DNA of 64,000 nt from Botryosphaeria dothidea (taxonomy: Eukaryota; Ascomycota; Dothideomycetes; Botryosphaeriales; Botryosphaeriaceae). The stretch is taken from NCBI GenBank assembly GCA_011503125.2, contig WWBZ02000033.1, positions 2,418,001 through 2,482,000 on the forward strand, read 5' to 3'. Every line of letters begins with the position of its first letter. The first letter of the stretch is position 1. Position numbers and translations under genes: made by a program. The notes beneath the pieces were generated by a model. The model was given only the letters and a program-made list of their open reading frames with translations, was not told the DNA's origin and ran no database searches. Below, piece after piece: positions 33,483 to 47,546 of the stretch.

Positions 33483-34519
33483 ATGGCCGGCAGACCATGG
33501 CCCGGCATCCACAGCCGCAGCGGCGGCGGCCATGGAAAGATTGCAGGTGTCGACGTTCCATGGGAGTACGACGCCGAGCTGAAAATCGACACCAAGCCCT
33601 CCGAGCTGTTTCCGGTGAGTGATCCTCACTTTTCACCCACCGACGGAGCCCACCTCCGCCGACCAGCTTCCATGCGACTGCGACATGCAACTCACTTTCT
33701 TTTGCTGGCCACCATGACGCCAGCAACACATTCACCGCCTCACCCGGCTCGTTTGAAGCTCAAAGCCCCGTCATGCTCGCCACGTTCATTCCCGCCAACT
33801 TGTCCTGGAGCTTGAGGCTAACGCATCTCCGCCACAAGCCAAACCCTCCACCGATTGCGCCTCCACCCCGCCACGACGAGAAGATTGCGGTCGCACGATA
33901 CCGCGCCTTGCGCGAGCGCATCCACGAAGGCCCCCTCTACACCATCCTCGGCGACCACTCGCGCGTCACCAAATCCCGCTCTACCTCGTCCGCCGTCGTG
34001 CTCGACCCCTTCGAGGGCATGCCCACCTACGGCCAGAAGTACAAGAAACAGCGGCGCAAGATCCCGCGCCTAGACACTAGGCCTTACAGTAAGCAAGCAC
34101 CATCTGGTCCATAAGAGGTGTGCACAGGAGCATGAGTATCTAATTTTGAAACTCCAACAGTAATGCGCTACTTCCCCGAAGAGCTCTGGACGACCCTCGA
34201 CCCGACCACCAAACCCGGCGCCAACGCCGCCGCTCTCAAGAAACGCCGCAAGATGCTCAAGATCGCCCTCTCCACCAAGCTAACCCGTCTCGAGGAGCTC
34301 GAGGAAGACGGCGATCTCGGCGGCCGCGACGACGACGAGGACCTCGAAAAGGAGGAGGATGAGGATGCTGGTCCTGAGGCGGAGGAGGAGCAAGATGACG
34401 ATTTCGAGGAGGATGAGGATGACGACGACGATTACAACGCCGAGAATTACTTTGATAACGGCGAAGACGATGATTATGGCGATGAGGGCGGTGGTGGCGG
34501 GGATGATTACGATTTCTAA
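33483..34519 (+). CDS. RPC31: DNA-directed RNA polymerase III subunit Rpc31 (RPC7)
   Basis: Three exons, 33483-33614, 33839-34088 and 34161-34519, with introns of 224 nt (CTAAC branch site near its end) and 72 nt, give 246 aa. Family hallmarks appear in order: a basic Gly-rich N-terminus, then YRALRERIHEGPLYTILGD, then DPFEGMPTYGQKYKKQRRK, then RYFPEELWTTLD and a basic KKRRKMLKI patch. The last ~70 residues are almost wholly acidic (long Asp/Glu runs) ending in YNAENYFDNGEDDDYGDE, which is the signature C-terminus. Rpc31 belongs to the Rpc82-Rpc34-Rpc31 subcomplex needed for Pol III initiation in the nucleus. The first intron is much longer than others in the window. Confidence 0.92.
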
Positions 34520-35196
34520 AGAGCGGGAGAAGGAGAAAGCAGCTGCTATTAGAAGACTTCGTTTGGCTTCGGTGGTTATTTTTTAAGGGATTGGAGATAT
34601 TTCTATGGTGCATAAAGCGTTCACCTTGGCGAGAAAGCCGGGCTGGCGATACTGGGAGTTCTGATTTTTGGTTGGCATCTGGAAAGGGTCTAAGGCGTTA
34701 GATTCCGCGTGGAAGGGGTCTACTTCAAACAGCAACTGGGCATCGCAGGACATGCGATGGATTATCTCGTCCTTCTAGGATCGACATCTTAAACTTTAGA
34801 AGTCGTCGAATATGGCCGTCTCGATAGGAAAGAGATGGGGGCCAGCACCTCGAGTATCACGGCAAGTGGATGAGGTCAAGTGTGCAATATTACAGGAGTC
34901 TATACATTAAGTACAGCTACTTGTCATCCGTCTTTCTCGGACCTTGTAAAGAGAGCGAAACCCCCGCTCTTCTACTCGCAATTCAAGTACAGCGAAAATT
35001 AATGATACAGGTTGAGCTGATGATGATACATTCTCCATACTCCGCCATTCCTTCCTACTCCGGGAAGTAAGGTTACCAGCGCACCAATCTAATTTCCTAG
35101 ACCTATCCATCATCCATCCATATCCATATCCATGCAGCCCTTCAGAAACCCCTTAATACTAAAGATGAAAAAGAACACTCCCTCCAACGACGAGAC
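34520..35196. other. Convergent intergenic region
   Basis: About 680 bp between the 3' ends of RPC31 and the LRR protein gene; untranslated-type sequence only. Confidence 0.6.
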
Positions 35197-38100
35197 CTAA
35201 AATGTCTCGTCCTCCCAGCTAACCTCGCCTTCTTGCTGCTGTGGCGGCACCCCATCATCATGCTCCACCTCACCCAGTTCCCTCCTCAGCACATCCGCGG
35301 GAATCTTGTCCCTCAGCCACGACATGACGGCCTCCGTCCCGCGCTTCAGCGTCGCATAGTTGGGCACGCGGAAAGTGTTGCCCTCAATCTCCAAGCTCCG
35401 CAAGCCCTTCTCCCACAGCAGGCCGACCTCGGGCGGAACGCGGCCGATGCTGTTGTTTGCGAGGCCGACGACCTGGAGGCCGTCGAGGGCCTCGCGCGAA
35501 ATTTCTTCGACGCCGTTGTCGCTGGCGAGCAGGGTGGTCAGCTCGGGGAAGCGGGCGCGCAGGACAGGGAGAGGCCCGGCGAGGCGGTTGGACGAGACGT
35601 CGAGGTGGTGCAGGCGCGGGGCGGAGAGGTTGGCGGTGAGGAAGTCGAGGGAGGGGAGCTTGTTGGCGGCGAGGCGGAGGTCGCGGAGGGAGGGGAGCGA
35701 GACTTCGTCGGTGAAGGTGGTGGTGAGGCGGTTGTTGGAGAGGTCGAGGAGGGTGATGTTGGTCGCGAGGGCGACGGCGTCCGGAATGTACGTGAAGTGG
35801 TTGTGATGCAGGACGAGCTGGCGGCAGTCGGCGGCGACGAGCGTGAACTCTTCTTCGTCCAGGTCTGGTAGGGATTTGGAGGAGAGGTCGAGGATTCCGG
35901 AGGGCTTGAGGGCCCACATGCTATTAGTAGGGATGATACCGTTGGACTCGTCGATGTCTTCTGCCTTATCAACCCCCTCTTCGACTGCAGCTGCAGGATT
36001 GTGTCTCATCTTGAGATCTCTCTTCAGGTCCACCGTGTTCATAGTAAGGAATTTACGTTCCCGAAGTGGGTTTGCTGCTAGCGTAAGCATATCGAGGCTC
36101 TCCATGAGTCCTATCTCGGGGTCAATCTTCGATATGTCATTGCCATTGAAGTTGGCTTGTTTGAGTGACATCAATGATGTGAACCCGGAAGGAAATTCGG
36201 AAAGCTTGTTCTCCTCAGCCAATAGTGTGAGGAGGCTGGTCCATCCGGTCAGATCCGGAAGTGCCTCTATGCGATTTATAGAAACATTTAGAGATTTTAA
36301 AGCTGGCATTGACAAGGAAGACGAGCCCAGAGTCGTGAGCGCGTTTCCAGAGAGGTCGAGGGTTTGTAAACGTGGCATTTCTGGTACACTCTGTGGCAAG
36401 AACGTTCCACGAAGAGCGTTTTTAGAAGCTGATAAGTCGGCCAACGGCAAAGCTGCAAGGGTCTCCATGGGGAGGAAGGAGAGACCATTAGTGTTGGCAT
36501 TGAGCACTCGAAGGTTAACGAGTTCCTTCATGGAGTCGGGTAGGCCAGTGATCTTGTTGCCCTGGAGTTCCAAGACCTCGAGATTGGTTAGAGAACCAAT
36601 TGACTCGGGGAGGTCTCCCTCCAAGTCATTCTCGGCTAATCTGAGCTCGCGTAGAGAAGTGATCTGCGAGATCACCTCGAAAGCGTTGTTGTGGAGCCGG
36701 TTACGAGACTAGCTAGACATCAGAGATATAACTCATCTTTGCCAAAATATTTAAACAGAAAACTTACCAAGTTCAGGACTGTGAGCCTCTCCAGCCTCCG
36801 TAAGCCAACGGGAAGCTCCTTCAATATGTTGCCATGCAAATCAAGCATCTCCAGTCCACTAAACTGGGGCCCTGGAGCGTCCATGTCTTCAGCAGCTTCC
36901 TCGGGATCGATATCCGGAAACACATCGTCCGAAATCTTCTCGATATCATTATCTGCGGCGTTGAAACGGAGAAGATCCACAGTTTCCGACCACGCAATGC
37001 CCGCATCCGGATCGTACTCGTACATAGTCAAAACCTGCTGAGGGATCTCACTCAAGCCCATGTTCGCAATATTCAAACGGCCATCCGATCGGGCAGTATC
37101 GACACGCTTCTTGATGACCGCCTCTCCTCCCTTTGGCATTTGGTTAAAGGGGTCTTCGAATGAATCAAAGTCCGATCCTCCAAAAGGCGCGTCATTTGTG
37201 ACTTGTGCGGCTGGCTTCGGCTGCGTCGTCTTACGCGCCGCCTTAGCTTTGGCAATTTGTTCTCTCAACGCAGCTGAAGAGCTCTTAACCTTCGATGCGG
37301 AATCAATGGCCTCTTCTTTTGCGGGAGCCTTCTTGGCGGAAGTAGCTGGTCGGGAAGGGAGTTTCCGCTCTGCCTTCGGTTCCGGGTCTTCAGTTGGAGA
37401 CATGACATTATCGTCGAAAGTGCTTGTCACTGTAGGGCGAATCTTTTGGACTTTCCCAATTGTCTTACTAGAACCAAGCGGAGTCCTCGATACTCTTCCC
37501 CCAGGGCTCGCAAGCTGTGCGGGACTCCCGAGCTGCGTGGGACTCTTCAGACTGGGACTCTTCAGGCTGGGACTCTTCAGGCCAGGGCTCATAAGCACCG
37601 GGCTCATAGGATTTGCGTCTGATGTAGAGTCCGGGTCTACTGCTAGCGGGGACATTGGTTGACTGTCAGTGCTAGCTGCGGGTGATCTTGGCGCGGCGCT
37701 AGCACTTCTCCCAGGGGTACCATAAGTCGCCGACTGGTTATTCGAACTACGCGTGGCGCTTGATGCGCGCGACATGCTGCTCGGCGGACGCAATGTCGGG
37801 GTCGTTGGGCGTTGACTACTGCTTCTAAATGTGCCGGCAGTCCGTGAAGCAGGCCGGGAAGCTCTAAAACTCATTGCTGAGGCTGGTCTCATAGGAGGGC
37901 CCATGGGACTCGTCGGAGCGAACCAGCTTGAGGAACGCGAGGTAGGGGACGTAGGCTCCTGCATGATGCGCGACAGACTCTCGAGCGTGCGATCAGTCAG
38001 CGAGGGCTCGCGCTTTTCCTGCTTGGCGCCGGGCTGATCTTCAATATTGTCAGGCTCATCTGCAAGGCAAGGGGTGTTGGGGGCTTACCGCGCGGCTCTT

Positions 38101-38578
38101 GCCCCTCGTCGAAGCCAAAGTCAAACTCGCCACTGTGAGCATCCCTGTGGCTGAGCCTCGACGAGGCGCGGAAGCCGTCCAAGTCCCCCAGCTGGTCGTC
38201 CTCTTGTTCTACGTTTGTGCTGATTGCGGATATGGCGGGGCGCTGGATCCGCGATCGTGCCTGACGCGAGGCCGGGCGCCCAATTGTTGGCTTCTTGAAG
38301 ACATCTTCGTCCTTCTTCGCGGCGGGTCTCGCGGAAATGCCCAGGCTTGGACGGGGGGTCGAGGATGCTCGGGGGCTTGCGGCGGCGCGGAGGGACGAGT
38401 TGGAGGCTCTGCTGCGCAAACGCTCGCTGGAGGGCGCGGGTCTGAGGGAGGGCAGGCCAGAGGACTTTTGCGACGCCGGCAAGGGCAGGTTGGAGGGGCG
38501 CGGGATGCTCGACGGGCGTGGGATGCTGGAGGGGCGCGGAATGCCTGAGGGCCGCGGCAGCCTCGAGGAGGAGTCCAT
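35197..38578 (-). CDS. Leucine-rich repeat protein (LRRC40-like) with Ser/Pro-rich N-terminus and SxIP motifs
   Basis: Three exons on the minus strand, 38578-38089, 38059-36768 and 36708-35197, with introns of 29 and 59 nt, give 1097 aa. The first intron is unusually short, but the join (phase 1) is clean. Residues 1-450 are Ser/Pro/Arg-rich, beginning with three SxIP motifs in a basic setting and later holding SPSLKSP-type repeats (potential CDK or MAPK sites). From about residue 470 to 1060 many LRRs are visible (L..L.L..N.L..LP), including LEMLDLHGNILKELP and LEVLELQGNKITGLP. The LRR part resembles animal LRRC40 and its fungal counterparts; function is not established. The C-terminus is acidic. 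Microtubule association is inferred only from the SxIP motifs. Confidence 0.85.
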
Positions 38579-39207
38579 TGGTGTGCGGCGACGGATTGGG
38601 GATGGGCTGGGTTGCGGGCTGTAGCACGGGCGCGGTGTGAGTTGGAGGATCTGGAGCTTGTTGGCCGGGCCGCGTCCGCTGCGCGCCGACAGCCGACAGC
38701 GTCAGTGCCAGCGGATTCGCTGTGGGGACAGAGTTGTGCCAGGAAGAGCTCCAGCAGCAGTGAGCTAGCTACCCATTTACCGCTAGTTGTCGTCGCCAAT
38801 GGCCGCCCAGGGTTCAAGCTCTCGTCCTCCACGCGGCCGCCAGCGTGGCTGGCCAGCTCCCAACCGCCTCGCCGCCGTCCGCCCGCTGCGCTAGACGCCG
38901 TGCATTAAGGACGACCCCGCCATCGCCGCTCCCATCCTCGAGCATCGCCCTCCCGCCCGCTGCCTCAGGCCTCCGTTTCTCCTGTTGCACGCCCGTTGAC
39001 GTGTTGTGGCGGCCTGTGTCCCCGGTTGCGTCTCCCTTCGGTCGAGTGCCAAGGCCTCGTGTGCGACTGTTGCCCGACCAACCTCCCCCAGCAGCACCCC
39101 CGATCATCACCCTCGTCCGCCCCGCGACTTCACGCGTCCGGCCCACCAGTTCCAGCTCACCGCTCGCGCACGCGGCATTGTCTCGACCTGTCTGCCGCCG
39201 CATCGTC
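38579..39207. promoter_or_regulatory. Divergent promoter between the LRR and coiled-coil protein genes
   Basis: About 630 bp of GC- and C-rich sequence. Long open frames exist on both strands because of composition. The frame of the plus-strand gene is open upstream to 38845, but the codon there is GTG and the translation is low-complexity, so I treat it as leader. Confidence 0.5.
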
Positions 39208-40773
39208 ATGGACCACCGCGAGTCCGTTGCCCACGAGCTACTCGCCATGTCGCAGGAAGAGCGCCTGCACCCAGTCGCCAGCCCGCGCCAGCCCTCGCAA
39301 GACACGGCCTCGAACCACAGCGCCGCCGCCAGGAGCGACCGCGACAAGTACCAATCGCCGAACCCGCCCTCATCCTCCATCACGCCCCCGCCCTCCTCGC
39401 AGGTTCCGCCCGCTCCGCCTAGTAGGACTTCGATCCGCACTCCGACGCCGCCCACACCTGTCCTGTCGTCGCCGCCTCCTACCTCCCGACCCAGCACCCA
39501 GCTCAGCGGCCATGCGCTGTCATTCACCCTCGACCAGATCAATGGCGCCGCCCCTGATGAGCTGCGCGACATGGTCGCCGAGCTGATGGTTGCCTTGCGC
39601 GAATCCCGCACCTCCGCCGCCCACCACAAACTCCAGTATAACATGCTCTGCATCGACAGCGCCGAGGCCCAGAACCGCATGGCTGTCGAGCTTGCCATGG
39701 CACAGCGTGAGGTCGAAGTGCTCCAACAAGCGGAGGAGAGAAGACGTAGCGATATGGCCTCGCCCAACCAGAGCCAGCAACAGCCCGTCAGCCCCGCTAA
39801 TGCTGCTTTGTTGAACGAGATGAGCCGGCACATTCAAATCCTCCAGCAAGAGAACGAAGAGCTCCGAAGCATGTTGGATCACTCAAAGCGTGCTACCGAG
39901 CACCGGGAAGGGGAGATTGCCACCCTCGTCGAGGAGAACGACCGCTTGCGTGGTCGGATTAGGAAGAACAGAGACCACTTGAACGGGATTTTGGGAGACG
40001 TATACGATACGAACTCGCCCATGTCCATTACCAGCACGCCGCGGTATCCAAATACGCCCCGCAGCCGGAACCGCGGGCACACCGTTAGCGACACAAGCAA
40101 CCGCGGGCAACAAGCCTTCGAAGCACTGCTGCTGGCCGACAAGATGCTGAGCGAGAAGACCACGACGGCGCCGACGACACCGACCAGGGGAAACCCGCCC
40201 AAGGCACGCTTCAGCCATACCCGGGGAGCACAGTCTCTCTCTTCCGTGCCAGCCACACCTAATAACCGATCCAGGCCATCGCAGCAACCTAACACGGTAG
40301 CTGTCCCGCGCACTCCACCGAGCTTCCGTCCTGTGAACCAGGCCCCAAGATCTGCTCCGGCTGCAAACGTGCCTAAGCAGCGTCGTCGCGCAAGTACAGA
40401 TTCGACGATAACAGCCTCGAGCGCGGATAATGCCATCAATGAATCCGACAAGGACACCGAGATTGACGAGTCCCAAGCCAGTCAGATGGCTTCGAGTATG
40501 TTGCGTCGAACTCCGCAACATTACACAATGGGTGGCGGATCTCCTCATGCAAGCCAGAGCCAAGGACAAGCCCATAGGGCAAATTCGATTCAGGCGAAGT
40601 TGTTCGGTCAAGTCAAGAAGCCGGGAGCGGGACGACCTGCAGAGAAAGAGAAGAGAAGCATTTCCGCCGTAGAGGAGAATGCATCTGGAAATGCGGTAAA
40701 AAGAAGCCGCGTCAGTGAAGCTGGAATTGGCCTGGGCATAGGGGGAGTGAGCAGTAGTCCGAAAAGACTGTGA
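39208..40773 (+). CDS. Coiled-coil protein conserved in Pezizomycotina, 521 aa
   Basis: Single exon; the ATG at 39208 (MDHRESVAHELL) is the first methionine of the conserved-looking part. Residues 1-100 are Pro/Ser-rich. Residues about 105-270 are helical and charged (LDQINGAAPDELRDMVAELMVALRE, then long heptad-like stretches up to IATLVEENDRLRGRI) and form coiled coils. The remainder is Ser/Thr/Pro/Arg-rich with TP sites and a basic VKRSRVSE patch near the end. Relatives in Aspergillus genomes often carry the name FAD-dependent oxidoreductase-like enzyme, but no nucleotide-binding motif (GxGxxG) is visible here. A structural or cytoskeletal role is more plausible, as inference. Confidence 0.8.
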   Translation: MDHRESVAHELLAMSQEERLHPVASPRQPSQDTASNHSAAARSDRDKYQSPNPPSSSITPPPSSQVPPAPPSRTSIRTPTPPTPVLSSPPPTSRPSTQLSGHALSFTLDQINGAAPDELRDMVAELMVALRESRTSAAHHKLQYNMLCIDSAEAQNRMAVELAMAQREVEVLQQAEERRRSDMASPNQSQQQPVSPANAALLNEMSRHIQILQQENEELRSMLDHSKRATEHREGEIATLVEENDRLRGRIRKNRDHLNGILGDVYDTNSPMSITSTPRYPNTPRSRNRGHTVSDTSNRGQQAFEALLLADKMLSEKTTTAPTTPTRGNPPKARFSHTRGAQSLSSVPATPNNRSRPSQQPNTVAVPRTPPSFRPVNQAPRSAPAANVPKQRRRASTDSTITASSADNAINESDKDTEIDESQASQMASSMLRRTPQHYTMGGGSPHASQSQGQAHRANSIQAKLFGQVKKPGAGRPAEKEKRSISAVEENASGNAVKRSRVSEAGIGLGIGGVSSSPKRL

Positions 40774-41485
40774 AAAAGTTTCGTTTGAGTGGAGAAGTTT
40801 TTCATGATTGACGACGTATAATCGGCGTCTGGGCGCAGCTGTTCGGTTCTGTGGATTCTGGCGAATGAGCTGGCTGCAAGATTGACGTGGTCTCTTTTTG
40901 GATTGTTGAACAGGATGATTCCCTTGTCGTTTCTGGTTTTATTGATTATGCTTGAGGTCGTCCAAAATGGAATGCCTTTGCTAAAGTAACAGGGAGAGAA
41001 GTGGGAAATGGCAGCGAGACAATGGTTGGTTGAATGAAGGAAGGGAGTGTAGTATATAGTGCACAATCAAAGGGATAAGCGTTGCACAGCAATGCTGGAG
41101 AATGAGAACGAAATTGGGCGCAGCCCTTTTATGCAAGTGGAGTCCCTTTATACAACCCTACTTGTTAGGATAAGCGGAGTGCTGGAAAGCAATGGGAAAG
41201 GGGCTTGACAAAGCCGGAGGGAATGCATGAGACGAGAAGTGATGGTAGCAGTAGCAGTCGGTCTCTTCGTTTTGAGCGTGGAGGGGAAAAGGGAGAGGGC
41301 AAAGTTCGGCGGTGGGATGGATAGACGAGTGTCAAGCTTCCGGTTCGGGCAGTCCGTGGCGCTTCCGTCCTCCGCCCGCCAAGCTTGCCCCGTCACATCC
41401 CGTCGCGCTCCGCCAAACACGCCTGTCTCGTCCGTCCTTGCCTCTTTTACTGTTTTACCGCCAACCTTAACTTCATGGGCCAGCC
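40774..41485. other. Intergenic region upstream of PER1
   Basis: About 710 bp: the 3' region of the coiled-coil gene and the promoter of the Per1 gene. No further gene seen. Confidence 0.6.
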
Positions 41486-42706
41486 ATGAGAGTAGCAACC
41501 TCCGGCGCGCCATGGCTCCTCTTCGCAGCCCTCGTCGCGTTGCTGCTGCTCGCAGGCACAGCACATGCCTCGCTGGGTGACCGCCTGCCAGACTTCAAGG
41601 ATTGTGTGAAGGTGAGCTCTGATACGGAGAGAGGCGCCCTTCGTACACCCTGGCTCCAAGCAACAATACGGCCCAAATTGGGCGGAAGGGGATGCGATTG
41701 ACAATCGGAAGGACCAACTGCTAACGAATTTCCACCGCATAGGTCTGCGTCGAAGCCAACTGCGAAGTAGATGACCCGACACCTATCCGTAAAGCTCCCT
41801 TCCTCCCTCCACGGCCATTCTGGACCTCTCCCAATTGCAACCCACAAAATATATCATATTAACATCGCAACACCAGCTTTCCGACACCGTCTCCTTCTCT
41901 GGGACTGCCCGTCCGAATGCGACTACGCCTGCCAGCACATCGTGACGGACAAGCGCCTCGCACGCGACCCGCCCTACCGCAGCCCCGTGCTGCAATTCCA
42001 CGGGAAATGGCCCTTCCACCGCTTCCTCGGCATGCAGGAGCCCTTCTCTGTCCTCTTCTCGCTCCTTAACTACCTCGCCCACGCCTGGGGCATGTCCACC
42101 CTGCGCCAGCGCATCCCGGAGACGTATCCCCTGCGCAAATACTACATCATCTTCGGGTATTTCGGCCTGAACTCGTGGTTCTGGAGCATGGTCTTCCACA
42201 CGCGCGACTTCCCCTTCACGGAGAAGATGGACTACTTCGGCGCCGGCGCCTCGGTCATGTACGGCCTCTACTACACGCCCATCCGCATCTGGCGCTGGGA
42301 CAGGCCCGACAAGCCCACCCTGCAGAGCGTGCGGCGCGCGTGGACGGTTCTCTGCCTCGCCCTGTACGCCTGCCACGTCGCCTACCTCACTCTCTGGACC
42401 TGGGACTACACGTACAACATGGCCGCCAACGTCGCCGTTGGCGTCGTCCACAACCTGCTGTGGTCGTGGTTCAGTATCGACCGCTACCGCAGCCTCAAGC
42501 GCACCTGGGCCGCCTGGCCCGGTCTAATCGTCGCCTGGATTATCATGGCCATGAGTCTCGAGCTTCTTGATTTCCCACCTTGGAAAGGCATGGTGGATGC
42601 GCACAGCCTGTGGCACTTGGGCACCGTGCTGCCGACAGTGGGTTGGTACGCATTTTTGATCAAGGATGCCGAGGAGGATTTGCAGGATACAAGGCTGAAG
42701 GCTTGA
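41486..42706 (+). CDS. PER1: Per1/PGAP3-type GPI-anchor remodelling phospholipase
   Basis: Three exons, 41486-41611, 41743-41788 (only 46 nt) and 41877-42706, give 333 aa. A signal peptide is followed by the Cys-rich luminal head (DCVKVCVEANC and LLLWDCPSECDYACQ), the family signature. FHGKWPFHRFLGMQEPFSVLFSLLNYLAH is also diagnostic. About seven hydrophobic helices follow, including WSMVFHTRDFPFTEKMDYFGAG and a C-terminal WHLGTVLPTVGWYAFL; these contain the conserved Asp/His residues of the CREST superfamily (H..RD, D.FGAG, D.HSLWH). Per1 removes the sn-2 acyl chain of GPI-anchored proteins in the ER lumen, and so may act on the FAS1 protein in this window. The exon count and the micro-exon were fixed by phase. 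Confidence 0.93.
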
Positions 42707-44461
42707 ATGAAGGGGAGAAAAGGTATTGGGCGCGTTGGACGGGCTTTCTTTGGTTTCTTCTCCCGCATGCTCTTATTTTATGACAGGTCTTCCTTATGTG
42801 CCTTCCCCTCCGTATTCTTATAGGAGCAAAGCAGCGAAGAACGTCTGCAAATCATCATTTGGTCTCTGTCCAGAATCTCGGCATCGCCAATTTTTGTGGA
42901 TCGTACTGACTCTGTTGCACTGTTATGATTATATACCCCAACCGATCTAGCTCTCAGCATCCACTTCGCACCCAATGCCTAAAGACGCTCTGAGTGCCAA
43001 TATGCGGGCTCCAGCCATCCATGACAAGCACTTCTTCGTCGGAGAAGGGAGAGCACGAAGGCAGAAGAGAACGCCGCTATCACTTGCGCGGAGATTGGAA
43101 GTCCCCTTGGCAAGAAGGCGAGCGGGACGTCGTCTGAGATAACAGCATAGTAAGTTCGAAGAGTATACGAAAAAAAAAAACGTTTAGGGAGAAACCGAGA
43201 AGCCCAGGCTTAGGATACTATGCAAGACGATAGGCTTCGAAAGATTCGCGGAAGCAGGATCACTGGGAACAAGATAAAAGCAGTGCGGATGGGCAAATTC
43301 ATTGGATGTCTTGCATCGCCCACAAGCCCAGATGAAAGGTCTTTTCATTGGCTTATCAAGCTGTAAAAATACATGGTTCGTCCCATCGAGTACATTTCTA
43401 CCTCCAAAAGTCGAAAGATCCAGGAAAGCGGAGGAAAATATGGGAAATCTCCCAAAGTTCTCATAGGTCAACGGTCTCAGAAGAACATAGATGTTATCGA
43501 AAACCCCCAATACCATAGCGGAGCATGAGCATGGCCATGGAAAAGGAGGCAAGGGCAAAGCAAAAATCATATTCAATGGAAAACGCCCGGCCCTCAGTCT
43601 CCCATACTCAGACGATTGCAGCGGCCCGATAAGGCACCAATTCCAGAATCAATCAGAGGCAATGGAGTGGAGGAAAAAGAGTTTTTTGTTGTTTTCTCTC
43701 CTGAACTTCCCCTCACGAAAAAGCATCCCCACACACGCGACACCATTCCACACGCACACACACGACACGCAAACAATTTTCTTTCCCTTCCATATTCAAC
43801 CCCGAACCATATCATACCACCGGATCTTAATCCCTCGTCCCATCGATGGACAACGATAGCGAGAAAGCAAAAAGGAAAAGAAAGGGGTGAAAAAGGAAAA
43901 CCACCACAAGCATGAACCTGGCAGCTCGGTCGCCGTGCACCCATCCGTTACTGATAGCAAATACAAAGCCTTTTCCCTTGCCTTTCACGACCTCGAAGCT
44001 GAGCTGCTCTCCCTGTCCATGTGTGCATGCGAAGTCCCTTGAATCTCTGCTGGCTGTAATTCCCGATCATGACTCCTGCTAGCGACTATACTCTTGGATG
44101 GCGTCCTTCGAAGGGCAGTGAATTTGAGTTGGTTGATTCAACAACACTGCGGTGAAAATCACCCAATCTCCTCCGTGATCACCTGGACGCGATGATCTTA
44201 TGGCTCGCCGTGAAAAAGCCTTCGTCAGATCATCACTTTGCTCCAAAAAATGTGCTAACGTCGTTGAGCCGGGCTTTGGGCGACTCATAGAATAACCGCA
44301 GCTGGTGATGACTAGAGGGTAGTGGCCGAAAAGTCCAGGAAGGAGTATTCCGCCCGATCCTACACCGTGGAAGCATAAGACGATGACCCTTTCGAAAAGA
44401 AATAGTCTCGAGACCAGGAATGCTGCCCCAATTTGGTGTTTCTTTGCACCGTACTGTGCCC
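42707..44461. other. Convergent intergenic region
   Basis: About 1.75 kb between PER1 and YAK1 3' ends. It contains A-rich and CA-rich patches (11 A at 43170-43180; CACACA near 43750). A 130-codon minus-strand frame at 43184-43576 has no recognisable features. Probably long 3' untranslated sequence. Confidence 0.55.

Positions 44462-47546
<3,085 letters not shown>

Noticed and set aside
38845..39207. 5' extension of the coiled-coil protein frame
   Set aside because: Begins with GTG and translates to low-complexity Pro/Arg/Ser sequence; the first ATG at 39208 starts the conserved-looking protein.
43184..43576. 130-codon minus-strand frame
   Set aside because: No recognisable protein features and it lies in the convergent 3' region of PER1 and YAK1.
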